In this document: positions 11,473-24,400 of the stretch, piece by piece | Position numbering within the stretch: the first letter of the stretch is position 1 | How the letters are laid out: each line of letters begins with the position of its first letter | Program-made: the position numbers and the translations under genes | NCBI GenBank assembly: GCA_050084985.1 | Contig: JBITNC010000002.1 | Span: 2,914,001-2,978,000 of the forward strand | Direction: 5' to 3' | Length of the DNA: 64,000 bases | From: Nageia nagi | Taxonomy: Eukaryota; Pinophyta | The notes under the pieces: model-generated | Told to the model about the DNA's origin: nothing | Seen by the model: the letters and a program-made list of their open reading frames with translations, nothing else | Databases searched by the model: none

Positions 11473-12441
11473 CTGAAAAATCAAATCTCTCCAGGAGGAA
11501 CCATTTAGCTCACACTTCCTTAAGTTTGTCACAACAGGGATTAGTCTTTCAACCAATATATTACAAGCATGTCGAACGGCTTCACAGTTCTCTTCTGATG
11601 CAGTGCTTCCAACTGTAAGTCCTCCATGTGCTAAGCTTATACTGTCTGTTTGAATTATTCTAACTTTTGATATAAGATCTTCACTTAAACCTGGCCATAA
11701 CTGTCCAAGAGCATAAGCTGTCATCTGCTTTACCTTTGTCCAAATTCCCTGACCTATCTCAACCCCTCCTACCTCTACAGCAATAGAACCGTCATCAAAA
11801 ATGGTCACTCTTGCTGGTTTAGGAAAAAGCTGTACTTCAAAAAAGCATGGTGCCATGGATAAACCTCTTTTAAACCATTTGTTATTAGCATTAAACTCTC
11901 TAATTCTTTCTATTCTTTCATTCAGACAGGCAGATTGCTTTAGTTTCTTCCATATCAATGGCAAGGTGTAACAAGTAGGATCCTCAACACAAGAGCCATA
12001 AAATAACTTGGCACTTTCAAATGTGTGTATGTGTTTGTCTCTCACAACATTTGAATCGATGCCTAGAAGTGAGGCAACATGCTCAATAATGGTTTCACCA
12101 AGGAAAGATCCCTGTGCATTTCCAGGACCTCGCATTGCAGACTTGCTTGTTAGATTTGTTTTACATACTTTATAGTCAAATGAAAGTGCTCCCCAGTTGT
12201 AATTTTTCATTGCTGATATTATGTTGCGTGGCATAGCAGGACTTATATCTGGTGAAATGCCTGCATCGATGAATAAGTCCATGTGCAAAGCTGTAATTTT
12301 TCCATCATTTTTAAATCCAACTGTATAATTTGCCTTAATAGGGTGTCGTCCACCAGTTATAATCATGTCTGTTTTACGATCAAGGTACATTCGCACAGGA
12401 TGCTTGAGCTTATATGCAGCCAATGCACATGCAACTGCAAC
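11473..12441 (-). CDS. Aldehyde oxidase exon 6
   Basis: It encodes residues 883-1205 (VAVACALAAYK onward). It includes RMYLDRKTDMIITGGRHP, the cofactor-pocket motif AMRGPGNAQG (984-993) and HGGLTVGSTASE near the end. The donor is CAG/GTATGA. The next exon should carry the GAAVSEVE-type and GEPP motifs; it is not found in 1-11472. Confidence 0.92.
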
Positions 12442-15400
12442 CTGCATAATTAGAAAGAAAAGTTGAATTAAATACAACAGAGTTAAATAAATAACATTAT
12501 TAAAATTAATTATAACTATAAGACATAGCAGTTATAAATTAATCATGCTTGTTTCTTTTTCTTCCACAACACAATTTTATAAAGGCAAGTCTGCTTGTTC
12601 AAAGACATGGATAATTTTACTTTTTTGTTTTGGTCAGTAAAAAACTTTCTATTAACAGTATAACCTAATGGACATGAGAAACTATAAAGCTGCCCATACA
12701 ATACAAAAAATAGAGAACAAAACATTCTCAATCGTCGTGAGGCTGGCAAAACACCAAACACCATGCTGATTTCTTGGATGATGACTTGGACTTGAGAATT
12801 GCCTACTAATGTATGGAAGGCCAAGTTGGCTTCATGAAGGCTGGTAAGAAAACTTGGTTAACAATGCATCTGCTGAAAGATGACTTTCTATTAACAGTAT
12901 AACCTAATGGACATGAGAAACTATATAGCTGCCCGTACAATACAAAAAATAGAGAACAAAACATTCTTAATCGTCGTGAGGCTGGCAAAACACCATGCTG
13001 ATTTCTTGGATGATGACTTGGACTTGAGAATTGCCTACTAATGTATGGAAGGCCAAGTTGGCTTCATGAAGGCTGATAAGAAAACTTGGTTAACAATGCA
13101 TCTGCTGAGAACAGTCTCACCACCGTAATTGAAGCCAGTTAGCAATGTTTCCAACGCCTTGGATTCTTTTTCCAGCTCTACTAGTTGAGAAGCAAGACTT
13201 CTTCATTTTTTAACTCTCCTCCCTGCCTCCACTACCCAGCGCCACTAATATGATACTTTGTTCCCCCAATCATTACTGAGCTTAGGCTTTAAGTTAGGAA
13301 AGTAATTCATTTCTGCTAGGTGTTGAGGTGTGGTATATTGATCATACCAGAAGTCTACCTTGGTTACATTAACCACTTCTCATCTAAAGAATTGGTGAAT
13401 ATGATTCCTAACCTTCCTATGGGTGAGCCCCACATTGTGTCCTCAACTGTAAAGATCCTCGCTGAATCAGTACTATCCAAGTATTTGGAATGGAAGGCTT
13501 GGCTCCACTGGATAATTTTACGTTGTTGAATACATAAAAGGTAGCAATGAAACTAACTTTTGATAAGATCTATGGATGACAATAAATTGATAAAAATAAA
13601 TGTAATACATTTATAAAGAACATCACTACCTATACGCCTTAAAGAGAACTGTTATGTATTCTGCATTCATCAGACAGGATCACTTTGAAATAAGTATTGA
13701 TGTAGCTCCTGTTTTTAGTTCTTGATCCACCCAAGAAAATAGCATAGAGATTCCAGAAGAAAAGTTTCAGTTGTCCCTAATAACGTCCCACTAAGTTATT
13801 AATCACATCTTTATTCAAGAGAACTTTGTGTAAGAGTGTTATTACATCAAGGGATCGAATGATAAAAAGTACAACCCACTAGAGAGCGGGCAAGAGTACC
13901 AATGCAACATGGTTTGTAATAACCTACCTTGTGTCCCCATCTTACATGCTCCTTCGCCAATCTTGCCAATTGATAAGTCAGAATTGCTAATAGTTGAGAA
14001 GTTTTAATGATTTGACACCTAAGGGGACCTTGGAGTATCTAGAATCTTTGAAATGTGTATAAATGGATCGCTTTCAATTGCTCAAGGCAATGTTACTAGT
14101 TGACAGTGATATCATCATTGGACAAGATACCCTACCCCTTTGGTTTCACCTGCTTCAGATTCTAGACCTTCAAAAATTAGGGTTTATAGTTCATGGAATG
14201 TCCAAAGGTCTTCAGGGAATGCACCACTTCCCTACTCCAGGCAAGGTAGTCCTAAATGTGTTGTGGCTCTATAAGATGTCCCTTTATCACTTAAGTTGGA
14301 TCTCATGGTGTTCTAAGTGGTTTTGGCAAGCTCCCACATAAGGTTGAAGGCTGGCAAAGTTACTTCCTTTGGTCCATTTGTCCAACTTGGGTACAATGAG
14401 GGTAAATCAGACCTTGGAATGCAATTGCTTTATTTAACTTGGAAGTAGTCAAATGCATGGTTAAATGATAAATCTAGGCAGAGATGCACCCAACTTGGTA
14501 GTTGCATGTGACCTTTTGTTCACCTTGGATGGTGAGTTGGCAGCCCCATTGCCATAGGTATCCTTGAAGGTCATGAACTATTCAATACCCAAGGGTAGAT
14601 GAAGAAAGACCACCACTTGGAATGGCCAACAATCACTTAGAATACCAATAATCACTCAAGCAAAGTTCATAGCTACTTGAAAGGCCAACCATCACATGTA
14701 ATGTTAATTGTTACTTGTGTAATGACCCAAACTAGGAAAAAGCATGAATTATCTTTTAATTTCAGAATTTACCAAATGTTACCCTAGTTTATGAATTTCA
14801 ACTTCAAATCCATACACTTTCATGCCCAATTTTATTACTTCAACTCAAGAAAACTTCATTCACATACCATTCATACATCAATATCTCAGGACTGAAAAAT
14901 GAATGTAATTGCTCCATAAAAACTAAAATTGAGTACCAATCATCATCATATACCAAAAGGAAAAAGTAGGAACCACAAATGAGCAAGTATGGAGCCCTAG
15001 AAGAGGGTTGAACCCTCTTTAGGGGCTGAAACAAGTATGAGAAAGTATTCAAAATGTGTCTTTAATCTACAATCTGAAATGGCTCTGAATAGGGTTCCAA
15101 ACCCTCAATTAAATCTAAAATGCTGAAAGTTGAAAGTCTCCAAGAAGCTCCAATGCAAACCCTAGGTGGATTGGTTCTCCATGATGATCCAATGCCACTC
15201 CTAGGGTTTCGGGTGCATCCCTAGACCTTATAAGGATGAGAAGGGCACAACCCTAACTCGAAAGATCAAAGATTGAAGTTCTCCAAGCATGTCTTCAAAT
15301 GGTGCGCTCTTCCTCCCTTTTATAGATGGATTTGCCTTGAAAATACAAAATAATTATGAACATGGCCGACTTTGTCTTGGGAGAAAACATCATCATCATG

Positions 15401-18400
15401 GCCGATGTACTCCAGAGCTCAATTTTGATCCAAAGGGGGTCATCTGACAATGCCAAAAGTATCAAAGGGCGTGTGATAACGCCAAAAATATCTCAGAAGG
15501 AATGTGACAGTGCATCAAAATAACTCCTAAGAACTCCTAAGTGCTAGAAAATCACAATGAATAGGAACTAAGTGCTAGAAAATCACAATGAAGAGGAACG
15601 TCTCACTCTAAGTGGCCAAAATGAGTAAGATGCCAAAATTGGGGACATTACAACTTGTGGAAGGCCAAGAGAATCTTAATGGAAAATAAACATGTCCTTA
15701 CATTGAGGGGGAATAAAGGTGTGAGATTTTGTGTGCAAAGTGACTCAAGAAATTATGATAGTAGAAGCTTTTGTTTGAAAAGGCCAACACTACCCATGAT
15801 ATTTTTTGTAATGCTTTTTTAGCATTGTATTAAAAGAAGCATGCCCTTACGTTGAGTTGTTTCCATTATGTTGCAATATTTTCTTAAGTTTTGAATGGAG
15901 AGTTAGGTATTTGCTTGTATTTTTCCTACCTACTTTCCATTATGTTGCAATATTTTCTTAAGTTTTGAATGGAGAGTTAGCTATTTTCTTGTATTTGCCC
16001 TATCTACTTTCCTTAAAGCATTATGTGGTCCCCCACTTGTATTGATCCATTGGTAAATTGGATTAATATTTGTTTCGAGGAAGTTCTTAGAAATTTGTAA
16101 GAACTTATAGATCACATCGGTATCAAAGTATGCTCTCTTATCGTGTTATTAGAAAGAGAGCAGACAAGGAAAAAAGGTATGCTACGACTACTAAGCATAT
16201 GAACATTAAGTGGTGCTCTAATATCCTGTTGGGTAGAAGGTGTACCTAAACAGCCATGGGACTTGCAAGTTTTTGGAAAGGAGCATTTGGTTTGCAAAAT
16301 GGTGAAATCCTTGTATTAATTGAAGTAAGCTCCTTGAGCCTAGTCTAATAAGATTGATTAATATGGACAAAGTTTTAGGAATCTTTTGGAACCAATTTAT
16401 ATCAAAAACATAAATGATAATCTTGTGATCTTGATTGCTTATGTTGATGATCATGTTAACGTTGGAAGTGAGATCATTAGGCAAAGTATCATTTTTTCAG
16501 TACTTTTCACATGATAGATTTTGGCCTCCTACACTACTGCATAAGTGTAGAGTTTCTTCAACATGAAGATTTTATATTTGTCTCAAACATCGTATACCAA
16601 AACTTTGGTAGGAAAGTTCCAAATTCAGCATGCCAATCTAGATACTAAACCTATGGGATTTGGGATGAAACTATCAACCAACACTAAATCATCATCAATC
16701 TAGGACTTCATGTATTGTGAGTTAGTAGGAAGTATGATCTATCTTACATAGGAGAAAATTTATATTTTGTACTCAACTATCTTTCTTTGTGGGTATGTTA
16801 TTTAGATATTATTTTTAATCATTGAGAATTTGGGTTGAAAAGCCTTTCTTCTCTTCTCTTGAATTTGGAAGATGTGCCCTTGTTTAGTTGGAGACCCAAT
16901 TTGATGGTTTAGGAGATGTGCCCTTGCCATTAAATTGGTAGTGGTGGATTCATCTAGAATCTACATTTGGACTTCAAGATATTCAGACTTACAGCAGTAT
17001 AGCAATGAGATTTTGAGTGTGGTTTGCGATGTTTGCAATGGTATTTCAGTTTGGATTTGCAGTATTGTCAATGTGTGGTTTTTGCATGCTACTCAATTCA
17101 TATCCTGCCTTGGAGAGGGACATCCAACTTAGGGAATCCTAGTTTAATATTCTTGTTGCTTGATTTGAGCACTCTTTATGCTTTTCTATGTAATGTGTGT
17201 GATAGAAAAATAATATAAAAATATTGTGGTGTGTTTGTGACAATTTTAGGGTTTTATGGTGTATTTTTTCTGGGTTATTTGCATATCTGATTTTTTGTTG
17301 ATAAAATTTCAGAATTAGTAAGTTAGGGTTATTACAAAGGCATACCTTTTACCATGAACAAACTAGCACCCTAAAGTATGTCATCCTTCTTAAGAATCCT
17401 CTCCATTCTCTTGGATGAAAAATTATGAAGCACGTTCTCCTTCATCCCACGCAAGACCATGTCACGCCCATTGAATTTGAATTTGATCTCCAACGTTTAG
17501 TAGTTGGAGGTCACATCTCCCTATTTGTAGAACCATTGTGCTCCAAGCACCACATGTAGCATTCCTCCCATGGGAAACACATAAAAATCATCAACCACCT
17601 CATAGTTCTCCAAACTCACCTTCAATTGTTTCACCAAGTTTGTGCAAAGTGAACTATCCCTTTTTTCGATTCCCACATTAAACCCAGCAAATGGTTCTGT
17701 TTTGAATCTCTTCCTAGCCACGAATCTCTTAACAATGAAGTTGTTGATTGCCCCACCATCAATCAACATAACAATCTTCTCCCCTACTGCCTCTCCTAGA
17801 ACTTTGATGGTAAGAAATTGGGGAGCATTGCTCAAAGTAGCCAATATGCGAGCTCCTTCAAGCACTCTCTCTTGCGACAACTCCACCACAAATTCCTCCG
17901 AAGAGTCTAATTCGCAATCAAACTCCTCATCGAAAAAGCACCTCAATGTAATGGATTTGTCCTTTTCCTCAGCAATGGGGATATGGTTCCCAAGGCTTCC
18001 GACATGAACACAACTTTTTCCTCCTCAATTCGTTGTGTGCGGCTCAATCAAGCCTCTTTTCTGGTGACACATGTGGAATAGACCTTTAAGGTTGGGATGT
18101 TGGCCTCCCATCATGTTGCCCTCTCCTTTAAATTGGCTGAGAAGACTCTCCATGCCCGGATCTAGGTGGTGCTCATCCAAATCTAGATGCTACTACAAAT
18201 CTTAGTTTGGAAGGCTCAAGCAACAATGCTCTCTGAATGGCCTCTTGCAATGTAGGCAATACAAATGCCTTCACCAATCCTCTTACAGGCTCAAGAAAAC
18301 CCTCAAGGAAAAGAAAAGTGATCCTCTTCTCTGAAATATTTGTCACCATGATAGCCAACCTTTGAAACTCCGCAACATAATCCTCCACAGTGGTCTTTTA

Positions 18401-21400
18401 CTTCAAGGAAGCTAGATCTCAAAAATACTCATCCTCATCCTTTTGCTTAAATCAATTCAACACCCTTTGACTGAATTCGTCAAAGGTGTGAATCCTTCCA
18501 TGGCCTTGAGTGATAAGATCATGATGCCATTAATCATATGCAATTACCTCTAAGTGGAGAGAGGCAAACTGCAGAGCATCCTCTTCTATTGTAGGGTTAA
18601 GGGTGAAATATGTTTACAATTTTTGCAGACATGCCCTATCCGACATCCTCCCTTCACCATCAAACATGGGTACTTGCATTTTCTGTTGAATTTCCCTCTT
18701 ATTGTCAATTCTAGGGCCTCTCCAATTCCCATTCACCTTCTTTTCCAAGATCTCCAAAAAACTCTGAAAAGGAACTCCATTTTTGAAATTTTCAGATCTA
18801 CCCTCATACTCTTAGTATAGGGCTTCCATCTCATCTGAAGAAACAATATTCGGATCCGTCTCTTGCCCTTGGATGAACATGGGCTTTGTTGGTCTTGGCA
18901 ATGGTGTGGAATGGCAAGGTGTGTACCGAACTCCATCATTATTCCCCGTATTTGGTGTAGGCAATATGGATGAACTCCCTCCTTGGGTTGTTTGGCCTAT
19001 TTGGGTAGTTTGCATGAGAATCAAATGCTCCAAAAGATTCATTAGATCCTAAACTCTCTAAATACCCTTCATTGTCTCCTCAAATTCTTTAGTTCTCTCC
19101 TCCCTTGAGCGAGGATTTTCAGCTCTCTCTTCCTTGTCACATATATCTACCATTTCTTCAAGGATCTCGTCTTGTTGGGTAGCTAGATCTGGTTGAGACT
19201 TACTCCTTCTAAGATAGTAGTGATGAGTGGCTAGCCGTATAAACTTTCTCACAAGTTGGCAAGATCCTTGCTCTAATACCATTGTAATGATCCAAACTAG
19301 GAAAAAAGCATGAATAATTCTTCACAATTTCATATTTATAAATTGTGCCCTAGTTTATTGCTTCAACTCAAAAAAACTTCATGCACCATTTATACATCAA
19401 TATTTCAGAACTGAAACAAGAATGAAAAATGCATGCAATTACTCCACAGAAATCAGAATTGAGTACCAGTCATCTCCATGTACCAAGAAGAACAAGTGTG
19501 AATCACGAATGAGCAAGTATGGCACCCTAGAAGAGGGGCGAACCCATTAGGGGCTGAAACAAGTATATGAAAGTACTCAAAAAGTGTGTCCTTGTCTCTC
19601 CAAGGCTAAGCGAACCACATGAACAGCTGAAGAAGGATGCAAGATGCACCAAGATGCCTCCTAAAGTTGGATGCTCCACTCTAACACTTCTTAATGCTCA
19701 ATCTCAAACGCTGAAGCGTCAATGATGCCCTAGATGCAACCGCCAATGAATGACTTAGGGGTTTTTGTCCCTAAGCTCTCCAAAACCAAGGGGGTTTTCG
19801 TCCCTAAGCTCTCCAAAACCAAGGGGGTTTTCATCCCAAGGTCTCTCTTGTGGGATTTCGTCCACAAGAGAGAAGAAGAAGAATATTTGATGTCCAATGA
19901 TCCTTTCCAATTGGGCGCTCCATGTATATATACATAAATGATCATCACTTCTTGGCATGGTCGACCTCTCTTGGGAGAAAAAGGATATCACCATGGCTGA
20001 CTTCCTTTGGGAATAATATAATCTTCATATTGGCCGACTTGCTCATCATAATCCTGCATTGAAATCATAAAAAACACCTCCATGTTGGGTGTCTCATCTT
20101 GGAACTACAATTTACATATTATTACATCAAAAGATGCATGACAACGCCAAAAATATCTCAAAAGGCATGTGACAATGCCAAAAGTATCAAAAAGCACTCC
20201 TAAGTACTAAAAATCACAAAGAAGAGGAATGTCCCACTCCAAGTGGTTCAAGAAAATCATCATAATGCAAAACTGAGTGAGACACCAAAAATGAGGTCTT
20301 TACAGTTTGTACGAGAAGCAGGGTGAATCAGTACACCATATTTTCATGCAGTGTGAATATTCAGTGGAGGCACTTCAATCAATAATTAGCAAGACAAGAC
20401 TTTGTTAGGTATTACCAAATACTATTCTTGGATGGATAGAGCAATTGGAGAAAACTTTTAATAGTGCAAGACTTGGTAGTATTTGGAGTTTGATTCCTTT
20501 TCATTATGTATGGGGCATATGGAAATAAAGGAATAGAAGAATGTTTCAAAACCAAAAGAGATGTACAAAAAGAACCATTATGATAATTTAACAAGCAATA
20601 GAAGATACCGTAAAAATAATAAGTTTTAAAGTTAAGCCAGAACCAGTTGAAGAAGCAAAGATCAGCAATTTGTGGAACCTGCAACCATTTGGAATAATGA
20701 ATACCGATCAGAATTCCTTAAGAGCTAATACTGAATGGCTACCACCTCCAAAAGGTTGGTCAAAAATAAATATTGATAGTGCATCCAAAGGAAACCCGGA
20801 GGAGGCAAGGGTAGGGGCAATAGTGAGAGATCAGAAAGGAGAAATCAGAGGGAACCAGTTCGTGAATACGTAAGAAAAACAACCAGCCATCAAGCAAAAG
20901 GGCGAGATCTACAAGTAGGACTCAATTTGGCAAAAACCTAGAATATCATTAATTTTCTTAAGGAAGAGAACATAATCAACCAGAATCTAGATAATGTCAT
21001 TGCAGATATTAAGAGATGTCTTCAGCATTTTGACGAATTAGAAGTGAGGCACATATAGTGAAAAGGTAATAAGGTACCCAATATATTATCTAATCTGGCA
21101 GAAATCCAAAAATTGGATTGCAAATGGATCCTGCATGGTGATATACACCATGACAGAGCTATACAGGAAGAACAACCAAATACCCTTTGATGATTATGAT
21201 TATAATTGATGTTAATTTTTATTATAACATGATCTGGTTAAAGCTTTCTTGTAGTTTATAAGTTAAAGTTAATTTACGGCCAGGAGCGGTAGATACGTTG
21301 AAAGGGCACAATGTTGATTTGTGTTCAGTGTTTTGACTTAGGAGGTAAAGGATTAGTTCAGCATATTTCAGACTGCTATATCTAATGTGTAACATGGCTC

Positions 21401-24400
21401 AAACCCTTTCAAAATCTTGTTTTTCACCTAAACAAAAAGAGTTGCAAAAACCTCTATATGAAAACTTAGTGAAATTTCCTCCAAAGGATAATTATATCCA
21501 CAAAAGAAGTCTTGTATGTATGTCAAGTTTACTCCAGAATAGAAGAAACTGATACAATCCAGAGATTAGAGGGTTGGTGCTGAAATGGATGATGCTTTAT
21601 GGAACCACTTTGGAATAACCTAGAAGAACGCCACTTTGGTGCTGAAATGGATTTTTCACCTACATCTACTTGAGATCCATATTCCGAGAGATCTGGTGGT
21701 TGACAGAAAAAAAAAACAAGAAAAACGCTGAAATTGGTTTTTACAAATGTATGATTCCATTACATATATAGTTTTGTATTTATGGCCAAGTAGGCCTTAC
21801 AAATGAAATGTACATCACCTAGTATGAGTAAGTGCATATCTATGAAAAGTAAATGTATAATTGTAATTTAGGCATTGTAACGTAGACGTCTCTCTCAACA
21901 AATAAATATGGAACCATCAATCATAAATCATTGGTTGGTGACTTTGTAATTACAAAAAAGGCCACAAGAGTCAAAGAAATGGACCAAATGAGGCCATGTT
22001 AACTGGAACAAGCCAAAAGAGATCAAAAGTGAAGATGCACCTAGATCAACTTGTATATACTCCAATTGCCACTGTTGCTAAGATTGATGATGACTTCCTT
22101 TTATGAGCTGCCTTTTTCATTAGTTTTATTTAATGTTTTCCCCTCTTATGAGGGATACATTCATATGTACTTGTATTTGCTAATGATGGTTTATGAAGTA
22201 TCACTATTTTTATTTTTTACAGTTGGAGAAAAACAAGTAGTTGCCAATTAAATTCAACAAAATCTAATGCATACAATGAAATATGTTTGAATATCTGTCC
22301 GCCTCAAATTGGGCTGGTTTTCTACTTAATGCATCACATTTTCAACAACAAGAATAGAAAACTAGCCAACAAACATCAGCGAACTGGAGTTTAATTCTCA
22401 TTTTAAATAAAACCATTCTAGGATTGAATATTGAACTGTCAATGTAAGAACCAATGTTTTCTTTAACGATGTCTTTGACTCTAGGGTTCCAAATGTCACC
22501 ACCCTATTTTGTAGCTCGTTTTTATCTTCAAATTGTCTCAGAGATGCTTTAGGCACCCTCTAGCCTTCTTGATTTGCCTCATTTATAATCAATATTTTGG
22601 CTGAAGATTTATTAGTCATTCTTCTCGTCACTTTCGCCCTTCTATCTTTATACAGCGCCTTGACCATTTTGGTACGGCATGTAAATAATATGAATTTAAT
22701 TTCATTCAGTAATAAATTCAACTAAGTAATCACATTAAAAGCTTTGTTAAGATTTCTTGAAACCTCAGTTGTTTCAATACAATAGATATATGCTTCAATC
22801 TGCCTTTTTAATGGGAAACACTTAAGTGTCAGACCACATAAAATTTGAACACTACATCTACAATTACACAGAAAAAACGAGTATGACATACAATAACATT
22901 CCTGTTTACATTAACTTACAGGTACAGATCTGAATGCCTTCCCACCAAATCCACCACCTACTCTTCTTGTTATAACACGAACATTATGGATAGGAACCCC
23001 TAGACACTTTGCAATAGTCTTTTGAGTAATGCTCGGATTCTGGCATGAGCTGTAGACTATCATGCACTCATCTTCATCTGGTATAGCCAGCGCAGTCTGG
23101 GTCTCTAAATAGAAATAGTATTGAGATCCAATTCTTACCTGTTGATATCAATGCTTGAGTTAGATAAGAATTCAGTGGATTATCTTTAGCTGTATTATAT
23201 GTAACATCCTCTTATAATTCCAATATAGATCCTATATTTTAAGGGCTAAAAATGCCAGTTCAATGGATGACCACAGCAAGTTAATTAACCTCACAAAATG
23301 TACTTGAATAGTTTGCAAAAATCACCTCAGCAGATTCAATCTTCTTGTCTGCGTCTAACATTCCTCTTGTGAAATCTCCTACAGGCTTTGGGGCAACCCA
23401 TTCTGGAACTTGGAAAAAACTATTTTTTGCCACAGCATCTTCCACAGAGAGAATTGGAGGACCTAATATTTCACAATCATAATCTATGCTAACTTTATCT
23501 GCTGCCCTTCTGGCATCATGCAAACTATTTGCAACCTAAAAGTAACAAGAATGAAAGGTAAACTTCTTAGACAAAAACTTAAAATAGACGGAGAAATAGA
23601 AATTCAAAAAAAAAACTGTAATTGAATTTTGATCAGACTTGTGACCAAGTGCTACAATAAAATTCTATCTTGTGTAAAAAAATAGAAATATTTGTTGTCA
23701 ATTCCACTAGAAAGTCCCCGTAGTGCAATTACCACAAGACCTATTGGTTGACCAACACACTCCACAGTATCCTCAGCAAACAGAACTTCGTCACCGAAGA
23801 ATGTCTCAGCACCTACATTTCTTCCTTGTTTAGGAATATCAAAAGCAGATATATAGGAAACCACTTTTGGATATTCTAAAGCATGTTTGGTATCAACCTT
23901 GTTAACCAATGCCAAAGCCCTTTTGCTATAAACAAAAGCTCCATATAAGCAATTTTCTGGAGAAGGAATGTCATTAACATATTGGGCTTCTCCTGCACAT
24001 TTTTGTCAGCATTGTCAGGTACCACTTGCTATTTATTTGACGAAAACGAGAAACATATGTCAGAAACTTGAAGTCATAAGGCATTATTGCATCAATAATA
24101 ATTGTATTTGTAAATCAAATTTATGCAATTCACTGTACATATCATACTAATTTTAGGTGGAAGATAGGTTTCTTTAATGTCACTATTTTGAAAGTCCATT
24201 TCTGAAGTTGGAATGCAAAACAAATAGCTTCTAGCCTTCTGCAAGAGCTAGGTAACAAAGAGAATGCCACACTGCTCCTTGTCAAAAACATGATTTATGT
24301 TTGTTATTGTGTGTAAGTTTTCTAAGATTACTATATTCATTCCATGCAACAAAGTAGTAGGCGATCCCAAAGCTGCTAAGTTGTTTTTCAAGATGGATGG

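Larger units (their letters stand above)
12442..22919 (-). other. Aldehyde oxidase intron 5, 10.5 kb, filled with transposons
   Basis: Bounded by a GTAAGT donor (exon 5) and an AG acceptor (exon 6), both in phase 0. It contains a local tandem duplication, a solo LTR, a copia remnant, a truncated gypsy element and a LINE tail, each listed separately. Confidence 0.85.

Noticed and set aside
13320-13529. Plus-strand frame containing SKYLEWKAW, resembling the KYLEW end of aldehyde oxidases
   Set aside because: It is on the wrong strand and on the upstream side of exon 6, and nothing else around it matches the C-terminal domain; taken as chance.
14718-20304. Reading the two LTRs as the ends of one 5.6-kb element
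   Set aside because: The left LTR has an exact ACTTG duplication on both of its own sides, and the sequence after 20304 does not match it.
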